48,559 bases of DNA, taken from positions 1-48,559 of the IMG/VR virus record IMGVR_UViG_3300037827_000343; one strand, given 5' to 3'. The stretch comes from a virus. The notes beneath the pieces are model-generated. The model did not search any database, was not told the origin of the DNA, and worked only from the letters and a program-made list of their open reading frames with translations. Shown here in pieces: positions 38,077 through 45,049 of this stretch; the stretch's first letter is position 1; each line of letters opens with the position of its first letter. Made by a program: the position numbers and the translations under genes.

Positions 38077-39966
38077 TTACACCCACGCCTCTTGCCTGCG
38101 CTTCAAATCCTTGTGGATTTCCATGCGCCACTGGAGCGATCCGGTTTGAACCTTCTCGGCCACTTTATTGATCCGGTTGACGCCGAGAAGGCCCATCATC
38201 ATGCAACAAATGCCATCAGCAACGGTTTGATCTCCGTGGTTATCCTTGGCTCCCGATGAATCCATGCTCATGGTGACAGCTCCGTAGGTCGGATAACCAT
38301 TCTTGTTATACTTCCACGCCTTCATTTCCTCAAGCGCGGATTGGGATCGGTTCATAAAGTCGCCTTTCTTCAGAGCTGTTTCGTACTCCTTGAGCATTAT
38401 TTTCATATTCTCTGGCATCGGGTTGAATCCGGGATCGTTTGCTTCTCGAAACTTTCCTCTCAGCACCAAGTCTGTGTGATGATAATAAACGTGGCGATAT
38501 CCCATGGCCATGAATTTCTTGGTGAACAAGGCGCCCGGCCCCTTGTGTTCCCAGGAAAAAAGCGGCGGCGTTCCGGACTCGTCAAGAAACAAGCTCAAAA
38601 GAGCAAAACAAAAAATGGTAAATTCATCCGGCGACAAGTGAGGATTCTGGTACTCCAGAACCTTTTCCCCGCAATCCGCATTTCCCAGAGCGATGCACGA
38701 CGGCGAAGCGCCCGTGCCCATGGAAATATCAGCACCACCGCCGTAGCGGGCGGCAGGAATCTTGCCAGCCACATTCGGCATTACCCAGAGCCATAACCTC
38801 CCTTCTCGATTCGGAACGAGGACGGCTCCCTTGCCGGTTTGCCTGTCGTACTGAAGTTCGCCGGTCCAAAGCGGAGAACGGGCGTGGCGGCGCTGGAGTT
38901 CATTTATCAGCACCGCGTCAAAAAACTGACTGACCGAGCCGGCGGGGTTGATGTCGAGGTCGCGCGATATTCCCCACGGGTTTTTTTCGCCAATCCTCTT
39001 GACCATTTCGTCATACCAGACCGAGCGCAAACCAGGCCGCGGACCTCCCAGAGGCTTGCCGTCCTTGACAAACTCGTAATCGCCAGGGAACGTGTAGGTC
39101 TTGTCGAGGACGCGAGGAGGGCTGTCAGAGACGTAAGCCCCGGTCATTTTTTCGGGGTGCTGGCTCCAGTGCATCCGCAACTTGTACACTTCCGGCGTGA
39201 TCGACAAATCGTAGAATTCCGTGTCCAGGCCCTCGTGGGTCGAGTTGAAAATGCAGCAGTCGGACGTGTGGGCCGTGCCGACGCGAATCTCGGCCCCGTT
39301 CTTCACCTTGGCAAATTCATCCATGAGCATGGCCCGGCAGCGGCCGGATATGCCGGCGTCGGACGTGCAAGCCTCGCCCGTGATCTGCGTCGTCGAATCG
39401 TCGTCGCGGCCGAAGAAGCGCTTCTTTCGTTCGATGCCGCACCTGGGCAACAGCCAGCGCGGCAGGTTTTCGATGGCGTAATCAAGCTTCCAGAAAAGGG
39501 AGTCGGCGTCGGCGCTCTCGACCTTCTCTTCGTTGCGGGAAATGCAGTGGAATTTCGAATACGGGTGGAAGAGGAAGTACCAGAGGAACACGAGCAAGCA
39601 AAGCCAGCTCGCCCCCATCTCGCGCGACTTCTCGATCAAAAGACTTTTCTGGTTCTCGATCACCCAGATCAGGCCGGCATCGTCAATCTCGTCTTCGTCC
39701 TCGCCTTCAGGCCACGGAACGCCGGGTTTCTTGAGGAGGGCCCTTTTCTGTAGCTCCCATGGAATGAAGGGCATCGCGGCGACAAGTCCGGATTTCTTGG
39801 GGTTGAACTGCCAGACGAACAGGCTGATGAAAAAGAGGATGTCATGCTTGCACATCTCGCGCAGTCCATTCTGAAGATCAAGGTCATACTCGGCCCTTTT
39901 CAGAATGCCCAGACGAATCTTGAGGTTGTCGAGCGGATCGTCAGGAATCTTTTTCCACCACGTCAT
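38077..39966 (-). CDS. large terminase subunit
   Basis: 629 residues. The ATPase domain has an adenine-motif-like region (FIPWELQKRALL), a Walker A variant IEKSREMGASW (residues ~112-122), Walker B CRAMLMDEF, and a coupling motif in STHEGLD. The C-terminal RNase H-like nuclease has the first acidic residue in YGGGADISMGTGASPSCIAL and later Asp residues near MDSSGAKDNHGDQTVADGI. It packages DNA into the prohead. The ATG overlaps the preceding stop as ATGA, and no ribosome-binding site of its own is needed. Confidence 0.9.
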   Translation of the reverse strand: MTWWKKIPDDPLDNLKIRLGILKRAEYDLDLQNGLREMCKHDILFFISLFVWQFNPKKSGLVAAMPFIPWELQKRALLKKPGVPWPEGEDEDEIDDAGLIWVIENQKSLLIEKSREMGASWLCLLVFLWYFLFHPYSKFHCISRNEEKVESADADSLFWKLDYAIENLPRWLLPRCGIERKKRFFGRDDDSTTQITGEACTSDAGISGRCRAMLMDEFAKVKNGAEIRVGTAHTSDCCIFNSTHEGLDTEFYDLSITPEVYKLRMHWSQHPEKMTGAYVSDSPPRVLDKTYTFPGDYEFVKDGKPLGGPRPGLRSVWYDEMVKRIGEKNPWGISRDLDINPAGSVSQFFDAVLINELQRRHARSPLWTGELQYDRQTGKGAVLVPNREGRLWLWVMPNVAGKIPAARYGGGADISMGTGASPSCIALGNADCGEKVLEYQNPHLSPDEFTIFCFALLSLFLDESGTPPLFSWEHKGPGALFTKKFMAMGYRHVYYHHTDLVLRGKFREANDPGFNPMPENMKIMLKEYETALKKGDFMNRSQSALEEMKAWKYNKNGYPTYGAVTMSMDSSGAKDNHGDQTVADGICCMMMGLLGVNRINKVAEKVQTGSLQWRMEIHKDLKRRQEAWV

Positions 39967-40457
39967 TCGTTTGGTTCTCGTTCATTTTTTATTTCTCGTG
40001 TTAATTCCTCGATCAACGCCTCGCACTTCTCAATGGCCCGCCGCGTACCCTCGTCCGGCCCCCGCGGATCGTGGACGACATCGCCATGCTCAACCGCTTC
40101 GCCCTTCTGCTGGGCCTTCCATTCCCGTTCCGCCTTGGCAAGACGATCGGCAAACTTGGGCCAGTCATCCTTGGCCTGGTCGCGCTCCTTCTTGTACGCT
40201 CCGCTGGGCGGCTTGCACGTTTGCTCGACGTTTGCAAAGGCCCACCTCATGGCCCGGAGGCTTTCGGGAATGTCGGGCTCGTCCTTTTCCGTGCCGATGA
40301 ACAGATCGACCTTGACGGCAATAGCGTTGCCGGCCAGATTTGTTCCTGCCGCGTGCGCCTCTGCTTGACGTTGACGCATCTGATCACCCATGGCGGCGCG
40401 CTTCTCTTCCGTCCAGGCAGACGATCTGGTATTCGATTTTCTTCTCTTTCTGTCCAT
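39963..40457 (-). CDS. putative small terminase subunit
   Basis: A 164-residue basic/acidic helical protein (KRAAMGDQMRQRQAEAHAAG, SLRAMRWAFANVEQTCKPPS, AYKKERDQAKDDWPKFADRL, RRAIEKCEALIEELTREIKN). No helix-turn-helix is obvious, but it lies directly before the large terminase, overlapping it by four bases, the normal place of TerS. Without family support this is an inference from order; it could also be another helical phage protein. No strong Shine-Dalgarno is visible before the ATG. Confidence 0.5.
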   Translation of the reverse strand: MDRKRRKSNTRSSAWTEEKRAAMGDQMRQRQAEAHAAGTNLAGNAIAVKVDLFIGTEKDEPDIPESLRAMRWAFANVEQTCKPPSGAYKKERDQAKDDWPKFADRLAKAEREWKAQQKGEAVEHGDVVHDPRGPDEGTRRAIEKCEALIEELTREIKNEREPNE

Positions 40458-40460
40458 GTA

Positions 40461-40592
40461 TCACTCGGAGTTGCAGCGCTGTATCACAATCGGGATGCAC
40501 AACCAAGCCGCCAGGAAAGGCGGCTGATTTTCTGGTGGAACTCGGCTGCAGGATTCCTTCAGGTTGTCGATCAGTTTCTGTATTTTGTCCAT
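40461..40592 (-). CDS. tiny hypothetical protein, 43 aa
   Basis: Reads MDKIQKLIDNLKESCSRVPP followed by ENQPPFLAAWLCIPIVIQRC and NSE. A GGGG sequence lies upstream and the stop is three bases from the small-terminase start, so it would be the first gene of the late operon. A hairpin (AGCCGCC/GGCGGCT, 40509-40528) lies inside it. Coding status rests on compact placement only. Confidence 0.45.
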   Translation of the reverse strand: MDKIQKLIDNLKESCSRVPPENQPPFLAAWLCIPIVIQRCNSE

Positions 40593-40644
40593 GGATTGCC
40601 CCAAGAAAAGAAAACCCTTGCCAAAACCTTCCTACGCAAACTAA

Positions 40645-40674
40645 AGTTTAGCGTTCGCTGCCGTGCCCTGGCAA
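40645..40674 (-). promoter_or_regulatory. possible late-operon promoter
   Basis: On the minus strand TTGCCA (40669-40674), an 18-bp spacer and TAAACT (40645-40650), about 50 bp before the first late ORF. The -35 lies in one arm of an 8-bp inverted repeat (GGCAAGGG at 40670-40677 with CCCTTGCC at 40615-40622), which could be an operator. Strength is moderate. Confidence 0.45.
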
Positions 40675-40729
40675 GGGAAAAGTTTTCAGAATGATCTTGC
40701 TTTTTGGTCTTGGGTGTGGAAAATAAGAT

Positions 40730-40762
40730 GAGCCGGGCCAACCCGCAAAGATTGCCCGGCTC
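40730..40762 (-). terminator. terminator-like hairpin upstream of the late promoter
   Basis: GAGCCGGGC (40730-40738) pairs with GCCCGGCTC (40754-40762), a perfect 9-bp stem. Read on the minus strand it is followed by ATCTTATTTT. It would stop transcripts entering the late operon from the right and so isolate the late promoter. Confidence 0.5.
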
Positions 40763-40829
40763 TGAAACTGACCCGTGACCACATCGTAACGAACCATACC
40801 AGGGTTCGTCAAGGTCACGGAAGATTTCA

Positions 40830-40914
40830 GCGAAAATACTTTGCAAAGGCCCCTGCCAGCCCACAGGTTCCACGCGCAAAAATGCTTTGCGCAGCGCAAA
40901 AAAATGCTTTGCGC
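40830..40914. repeat. iteron-like direct repeats forming tandem hairpins
   Basis: Three copies of AAAATRCTTTGC start at 40833, 40879 and 40901. The last two are part of GCGCAAAAATGCTTTGCGC-type inverted repeats (stems 40874-40880/40886-40892 and 40894-40900/40908-40914), followed on the plus strand by T6 at 40921. They could be operator sites for a repressor, initiator-binding iterons, or tandem terminators of the plus strand. Confidence 0.5.
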
Positions 40915-41457
40915 CGACTATTTTTTCAAGATTTCCAAACTGGAGTTTCGGGAGGACGATTTAGCGTTCCCTGAAGCTATCTCCGGCCTCTGACAGTCAA
41001 CGAAACGCCTGAAAGTGGCGTTTATGTGCAAAATGTCCACCTTCGGGGCGCAGCGCCTCGACCAAACCCGATCGGGCCTGGTATGACCCGTAACGCTGCC
41101 GAGGAGCCATCCTGTGCCTCATACGCCTGGATGTACCGCGTCAAAAGGCCAACTCTGACCCTGCGGCCCCACCACAGGCCCCTAACTCCATGAACGGCGT
41201 CTCTTCCTGCTACGGTGCATCCCGTGTGCAGTACGCCAAGGTCAAAGTAGACTGCACCCTCCTCGGGTCTCTTTTATGCACTCGCATATGGGGGAACCTT
41301 AGGAGGGGGTACAGGCACGTTCGCTGCTCCTTCGAAGTGGTACTCCACGAGAGGAGCACGGATTGAATCCGCGCGCCATGGACAGTTCTTCTCGCCCCAA
41401 CTGTCAACCCTTTTCGGACAACAATCAACGTACAGGCCCCTTTGCAGTTAACAATGT

Positions 41458-41477
41458 ACGGTAAAAGGATTTACCGT
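41458..41477. promoter_or_regulatory. inverted repeat, possible operator
   Basis: ACGGTAAA (41458-41465), loop AGGA, TTTACCGT (41470-41477): a perfect 8-bp dyad, with a further half-site CCGTAAA about 10 bp downstream. The surrounding 60 bp is AT-richer than the genome. It may be a repressor operator near the right early promoter. Confidence 0.45.
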
Positions 41478-41609
41478 CATTTTGTAACCGTAAACATTAT
41501 CCGCAAACCTTCTACAGTTCATTGCTCACTGTCCACGGGCCCGTACCTTGTTCGTGATCCTTTTTCTGTGTGCCTTCTCGGTTGGTTTGTGATTTAAGTC
41601 TGTGTGTTT

Positions 41610-41629
41610 GAAGTGGTTAACCTCACTTC
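41610..41629. promoter_or_regulatory. near-palindrome, possible operator
   Basis: GAAGTGGTTAACCTCACTTC is a near-perfect palindrome centred on GTTAAC, with two extra bases in the right arm. It lies ~390 bp upstream of the first right early gene. Confidence 0.35.
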
Positions 41630-41683
41630 CGCGCCCACACAGGCCCGTGGAGGGTCTGGGCACAACAGCAGCGTGACGGTCAC

Positions 41684-41716
41684 CACCAGCCGGCGCGCGC
41701 CGGCGGGTGGCTGGTG
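41684..41716. repeat. long GC-rich hairpin
   Basis: CACCAGCC (41684-41691) pairs with GGCTGGTG (41709-41716); inside is the perfect 14-bp palindrome CCGGCGCGCGCCGG (41690-41703). It is directly followed by a G/T-rich tract (~41715-41765) with several GG and GGG runs and then an A/C-rich tract (~41766-41880). Confidence 0.5.
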
Positions 41717-42010
41717 CTGAGGTGGGGATGTGGTGGTGTGCGTGGGTGGGTTGCGAGTGGGTTGGACGCACAGACGCACAGACGCACCGACACCGACGAA
41801 CCCACAGAAGCACGAACACACGGCCACAAGGCAACACAAAGCAGCGCGCACAGAACACCCAAGACAGATAACCCAACGTAGATCACCCGTGTTCGGGCAG
41901 AGTGCACGATGGATCACGCGCGCGCGGATTGATCTTGGGGATTTTGACGGGGCGGGAAGTGGTGAAGGCGAATGTTTCGCCGGCCGCAACAGCCTGGCAA
42001 GGAGACGAAG

Positions 42011-42253
42011 ATGACGAAGATGTGCGAAGTTGAAGTGTGCGTGGTGGTGGACGCGGATGGCAACTATGCCGCGGGCGTTGATTTGGAGAGTGCGACCCAG
42101 AGCTACAACGACACGATTGGGGCGCTGGAAGCAGCGGAGGGCTTTCGGGTGGTATACGTCAAGCTGTCGGTTCCGCTGCCTGAAGCGATTGTCCTGGTCG
42201 GCGAAGTCCCGGCCGATCAGGCACAAGCGAAGATGTTGATTACCCAGGCGTGA
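42011..42253 (+). CDS. small hypothetical protein, 80 aa
   Basis: Not recognised. MTKMCEVEVCVVVDADGNYA then GVDLESATQSYNDTIGALEA and AEGFRVVYVKLSVPLPEAIV, an alternating beta/alpha pattern. ATG 42011 has AAGGAGACGAAG just upstream and is preferred to the longer start at 41972. It is the first gene of the right early operon after the control region. Confidence 0.65.
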   Translation: MTKMCEVEVCVVVDADGNYAAGVDLESATQSYNDTIGALEAAEGFRVVYVKLSVPLPEAIVLVGEVPADQAQAKMLITQA

Positions 42254-42390
42254 GTTAGGGTTGCACGGTCCGAGGTGACGGGCTGCTGGTCGCTGGCAGC
42301 CCGACGCCGTGTATCGTGATTGTCGGGCAGGTGCTCGGCAACGCGGCCAACCGGCGATCTGGTTGGAGGACGCTAACTCGGAGAATGAAC

Positions 42391-43038
42391 ATGAGTTATT
42401 TTACCAGTCCGGCCGGCGTCAACTGCGATTGTGGCCAGCCGGCCATGTACACTGAGCTCAACAATGCCCCATGGGGCATTGTAAAATGCAGGCAGTGCGA
42501 ATTAGCCGAATACTTTGCCAGCGAACGTCGCCGCTGGCAAAGTATCGTTAACGAGTTCGTCAACGATCCGCTTGGCAGCGATGATCTGGCTACCAGGATT
42601 GATCTGCCTCGCGATCTTGGCGACATCGTCAAGGCCGCACTAAAAGCCAAAACGACCCACTACGGGCACCGCATGACGGTTGCCAGAGCCAGGGAAATTG
42701 GCGATCCAATCGCGCACGCCCTATCCATCGGCGCCGTATATGTCACTCGCTCATCCACTGGCGGCGCGATGTGGGGCGTATGTCGTTGCGACGCGTCGCC
42801 GGAAGAGATCCGGAGCGATTGGTGGGACGAACCTTACGCCTTCGCGGGCGGCGCGGCTGCAGCGGCTGTTCGCGACGCAGCCGGCCGGGGGGCCCTTGTC
42901 GCCATTGTTGATGGCGCGGTAGTGCTGTGTCCAAAGACGACTGGTATTGAGGGGGCCGACATTGGTGACTGGTCGCGAGCGGCGGACCAGGCCAAGGTCT
43001 CCCGTTCCGTCGCAAGCGTGCTCGGGAGAATCTCATGA
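42391..43038 (+). CDS. hypothetical protein with N-terminal Cys cluster, 215 aa
   Basis: The N-terminus MSYFTSPAGVNCDCGQPAMY, followed by IVKCRQCELAEYF, has a C-x-C ... C-x-x-C arrangement that could bind zinc. A helical middle (SIVNEFVNDPLGSDDLATRI) and an Ala/Gly-rich C-terminal domain (EPYAFAGGAAAAAVRDAAGR) follow. Not recognised. Start 42391 is chosen by CGGAGAAT (42379-42386) with five bases of spacing. The leader (GGAGGACGCTAA, then CTCGGAGAA) is nearly the same as those of the genes at 43922 and 45050. Confidence 0.65.
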   Translation: MSYFTSPAGVNCDCGQPAMYTELNNAPWGIVKCRQCELAEYFASERRRWQSIVNEFVNDPLGSDDLATRIDLPRDLGDIVKAALKAKTTHYGHRMTVARAREIGDPIAHALSIGAVYVTRSSTGGAMWGVCRCDASPEEIRSDWWDEPYAFAGGAAAAAVRDAAGRGALVAIVDGAVVLCPKTTGIEGADIGDWSRAADQAKVSRSVASVLGRIS

Positions 43039-43150
43039 CCTGGTCGTGATGCCCCCCATTCGCACCGAGAGGCCGCTTCCGCAGCTGGTGCGGATCGCCC
43101 TTAAGAATAAGTAGCGTCCCTGGTTCAAAATTTACACAAGGAGAACGATC

Positions 43151-43384
43151 ATGTATGCCACCAATTTCTGGCTCGACTCGCCGGCCCGTAAACTGCTTGA
43201 CGATCTTCGCACGCTGCTGGATTCCGTCGATGAGGACGGATGCCAATTGAACGACAACGCGATGATCGTCAAGGGTCTGACGATGCTCATGGATGAGTGG
43301 CAACGCGACCACGGCCAGGTCAAGGCAGACGAGTCAATCGACACACTGAGGCTCAAAACGGCTCGTGGTGAGCCAAGTATGTAG
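43151..43384 (+). CDS. small hypothetical protein, 77 aa
   Basis: Not recognised. MYATNFWLDSPARKLLDDLR, TLLDSVDEDGCQLNDNAMIV and KGLTMLMDEWQRDHGQ form an acidic helical protein. AAGGAG precedes the ATG. It is separated by 112 bp from the previous gene and followed by repeat A. Confidence 0.6.
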   Translation: MYATNFWLDSPARKLLDDLRTLLDSVDEDGCQLNDNAMIVKGLTMLMDEWQRDHGQVKADESIDTLRLKTARGEPSM

Positions 43385-43396
43385 TTACCAAAAGTA

Positions 43397-43455
43397 TGGA
43401 GACCCTCAACGCAGCAGGAGTAGCGGCATCCAAGCTCCGGTGGGGCGTCCTTTTT
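43397..43455 (+). repeat. repeat A, copy 1 (59 bp)
   Basis: An exact 59-bp copy of 44322-44380. In copy 2 this sequence encodes the C-terminal region of a gene (LETLNAAGVAASKLRWGVLF); here it is a stranded fragment before an unrelated gene. It marks the left border of the first A-cargo-B cassette. Confidence 0.9.
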
Positions 43456-43503
43456 CGCTGTAACATTTTTCTCGCCCGCATCAATACATTCGTGGAGGTC
43501 AAC

Positions 43504-43845
43504 ATGAGCAAGCAAACTGTCGAGCAAGAGTTGATGACGGAATGGGGCTATACCTGGGATCGCGCCTGCGAAATGGTCAACGACCATATCGACGCCGTGG
43601 CTGCGGCGAAAATTGGCGGATGGAACAATCGCGAAATCGCGAACAAAGTCGTTGATTTGTGCGCCGGTCGGCTGCAATTTGCCAACGGCACATTCCACGT
43701 ACCGGACCCGATCCAGCAATTGCTGCGCGGGCCGAAGGTCGATCAAGACGGCAAAATCATCGGCGGCATTTGGCATGGCATGACACCGGACGAAGTAATC
43801 GCGGATCGTGACGCATTCCGAAGTAATGTGGGCCACGGCCCGTAA
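43504..43845 (+). CDS. hypothetical protein, cassette 1 cargo, 113 aa
   Basis: Not recognised. MSKQTVEQELMTEWGYTWDR, ACEMVNDHIDAVAAAKIGGW and LLRGPKVDQDGKIIGGIWHG, a helical domain with a short beta tail. The ATG has TGGAGGTC upstream and is preferred to the longer start at 43396, which would lie in repeat A. The last codons (SNVGHGP) are inside repeat B copy 1; the same coding remnant occurs in copy 2 without the rest of the gene. Confidence 0.65.
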   Translation: MSKQTVEQELMTEWGYTWDRACEMVNDHIDAVAAAKIGGWNNREIANKVVDLCAGRLQFANGTFHVPDPIQQLLRGPKVDQDGKIIGGIWHGMTPDEVIADRDAFRSNVGHGP

Positions 43846-43916
43846 TGCAGCAGAGCTGGTCCCAAGCCCAGCGCCCCACGTCGGGGAATGCAGAGGGAGG
43901 ACGCTATCTCGGAGAA
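43817..43916 (+). repeat. repeat B, copy 1 (100 bp)
   Basis: An exact 100-bp copy of 44946-45045. It includes the last codons of the gene before it, the small inverted repeats GGGCC/GGCCC and CCCC-ACGT-CGGGG, and the leader with GGGAGGACG and CTCGGAGAA that serves as ribosome-binding region of the next gene. Confidence 0.95.
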
Positions 43917-43921
43917 AAACC

Positions 43922-44116
43922 ATGAACGAAACTCACATGACAGTGTGCTTCAGCGAGCGTAGACAGCATGGACGCCGCAAGAGCGCCGTGGCGAAAAAAC
44001 ACGGCGGCAAGTACGTTTGCAAGCGAAACGGGTTCAATTGGATTGAGGCGCCGACAAGCGAAATCGGCGCGAAGATCCTGCAGGAGTTGGGTTACGCCCC
44101 GAGATGGTCGCGGTAA
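43922..44116 (+). CDS. small basic protein, 64 aa
   Basis: MNETHMTVCFSERRQHGRRK, SAVAKKHGGKYVCKRNGFNW and EIGAKILQELGYAPRWSR. Basic and possibly nucleic-acid binding; family not recognised. The start is set by CGGAGAAA (43910-43917) from repeat B. A hairpin GTCCCGC-CCCA-GCGGGAC (44125-44142) follows the stop and may be a terminator or pause without a T run. Confidence 0.6.
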   Translation: MNETHMTVCFSERRQHGRRKSAVAKKHGGKYVCKRNGFNWIEAPTSEIGAKILQELGYAPRWSR

Positions 44117-44154
44117 TACTCCGAGTCCCGCCCCAGCGGGACGCCTTAACCCAG

Positions 44155-44182
44155 CACCCCGGAAATCCAAAGCACCGGGGTG
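44155..44182 (+). promoter_or_regulatory. start-site hairpin of the 44183 gene
   Basis: CACCCCGG (44155-44162) pairs perfectly with CCGGGGTG (44175-44182). The 3' arm is the only ribosome-binding-like sequence of the next gene and touches its ATG, so translation should need opening of the hairpin, for example by an upstream ribosome or an RNA-binding protein. Confidence 0.5.
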
Positions 44183-44407
44183 ATGACCATGGATGCCTTC
44201 GAACTCAAACGCCGCTTCAAGCTCCAGGCAAAGGCCCTGGCGAAGCTGATCGACTTCGGCCCCGAGCCAGAGGGATTGGTCAACCGAGCGTCCGGCAACG
44301 CCGTCTGCGAAATCTGCGGCCTGGAGACCCTCAACGCAGCAGGAGTAGCGGCATCCAAGCTCCGGTGGGGCGTCCTTTTTGACACGAAACCGGAGAATAC
44401 TAAATGA
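44183..44407 (+). CDS. small hypothetical protein carrying repeat A, 74 aa
   Basis: MTMDAFELKRRFKLQAKALA, LIDFGPEPEGLVNRASGNAV and CEICGLETLNAAGVAASKLR. A C-E-I-C pair may be half a zinc knuckle. The C-terminal third is encoded by repeat A copy 2, so this gene is probably the source of the stranded copy 1. ATG at 44183 or 44189; the start is in a hairpin. It overlaps the next gene by four bases. Confidence 0.6.
   Translation: MTMDAFELKRRFKLQAKALAKLIDFGPEPEGLVNRASGNAVCEICGLETLNAAGVAASKLRWGVLFDTKPENTK
44322..44380 (+). repeat. repeat A, copy 2 (59 bp)
   Basis: The coding copy of repeat A, within the 44183 gene; identical to 43397-43455. It is the left border of the second A-cargo-B cassette. 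Confidence 0.9.
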
Positions 44408-44751
44408 AACTTCCTTACCTTGACAACAGTAATTCGATGGTCACCAATCTCGTTGATGGGTTCACGGAAAGAAAAAATATGGAGGTGTCAGTGCTTTCCG
44501 GCCATCTGGGAATTGAGATACGAGTATTCCAACACCAGGAGTGGCCAGCCCACGACGGAAAACTGTGGAGGAAACTGTACACCTGGGACCAAGTCGCCGA
44601 AGTGCGAAGAGACGTGAACGACTGGATACGCACAGAGGCGCAACATCTGCTGGCTGAATGCGTCAACGGACTGCCGGCAGAGACCGTTGATATCACAGGA
44701 GAGAAACTGTGGCAACCAAGGTCGTGCTCCAGGCCGCTGGGCCAGAGTTGA
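44404..44751 (+). CDS. hypothetical protein, cassette 2 cargo, 115 aa
   Basis: Not recognised. MKLPYLDNSNSMVTNLVDGF, VSVLSGHLGIEIRVFQHQEW and QVAEVRRDVNDWIRTEAQHL give a mixed alpha/beta protein. The ribosome-binding box CGGAGAAT (44391-44398) is one of the shared set. The end overlaps the next small gene by 43 bases. Confidence 0.65.
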   Translation: MKLPYLDNSNSMVTNLVDGFTERKNMEVSVLSGHLGIEIRVFQHQEWPAHDGKLWRKLYTWDQVAEVRRDVNDWIRTEAQHLLAECVNGLPAETVDITGEKLWQPRSCSRPLGQS

Positions 44752-44843
44752 TCCGCAGGTTCATGGCTGGCGAGATTGTCGCCGGCTTGACCGGGTACTA
44801 TGGCGATCCGGCGAGGGGATTTGCTGGCGGGTATCAGTCGTAA
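44709..44843 (+). CDS. tiny protein, cassette 2 cargo, 44 aa
   Basis: Reads VATKVVLQAAGPELIRRFMA, then GEIVAGLTGYYGDPARGF and AGGYQS. A GTG start with CAGGAGAG upstream inside the preceding gene. Helical then Gly/Tyr-rich. Not recognised. Between its stop and repeat B another frame reads RLGQANYGNPYPLGKGSP, which may be a frameshifted or unrelated remnant. Confidence 0.5.
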   Translation: MATKVVLQAAGPELIRRFMAGEIVAGLTGYYGDPARGFAGGYQS

Positions 44844-44945
44844 TCATCGTCTCGGCCAGGCCAATTACGGCAATCCCTACCCGCTGGGCAAGGGCAGTCC
44901 GTGATGCTGGCCGAGACTGGCCGCCTACTCCGAGGCGTTGCGGCA

Positions 44946-45045
44946 TCCGAAGTAATGTGGGCCACGGCCCGTAATGCAGCAGAGCTGGTCCCAAGCCCAG
45001 CGCCCCACGTCGGGGAATGCAGAGGGAGGACGCTATCTCGGAGAA
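44946..45045 (+). repeat. repeat B, copy 2 (100 bp)
   Basis: Identical to 43817-43916. Here the SNVGHGP coding remnant has no gene in front of it, so the copy looks like the end of a lost homologue of the 43504 gene. It supplies the ribosome-binding region of the 45050 gene. Confidence 0.95.
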
Positions 45046-45049
45046 TGCA

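Larger units (their letters stand above)
40593..42010. other. gene-free divergent control region
   Basis: No convincing gene in ~1.4 kb; the ORFs present are Arg/Pro/Ser-rich shadows. It lies between the divergent late (minus) and right early (plus) operons. It holds the late promoter candidate, a minus-strand terminator, the 40830-40914 repeats, the imperfect palindrome ACCA-aa-CCCGATCGGG-cc-TGGT near 41082-41103, the inverted repeats at 41458-41477 and 41610-41629, a long GC hairpin at 41684-41716 and a G/T-rich to A/C-rich strand switch near 41765. An origin of replication or the main regulatory switch may be here. Confidence 0.5.

Noticed and set aside
40571-40879. 102-aa minus-strand ORF before the late operon
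   Set aside because: It spans the hairpin terminator and promoter candidates, has no ribosome-binding site and low-complexity composition.
41300-41390. A tRNA 3'-half-like sequence near GGAGCACGGATTGAATCCG
   Set aside because: No matching acceptor or anticodon arm, and the loop lacks the TTC-R-A pattern.
41526-42226. Several ORFs (116-210 aa) in the divergent region on the minus strand
   Set aside because: Pro/His/Arg-rich translations of the G/T and A/C tracts; strand bias explains the lack of stops.
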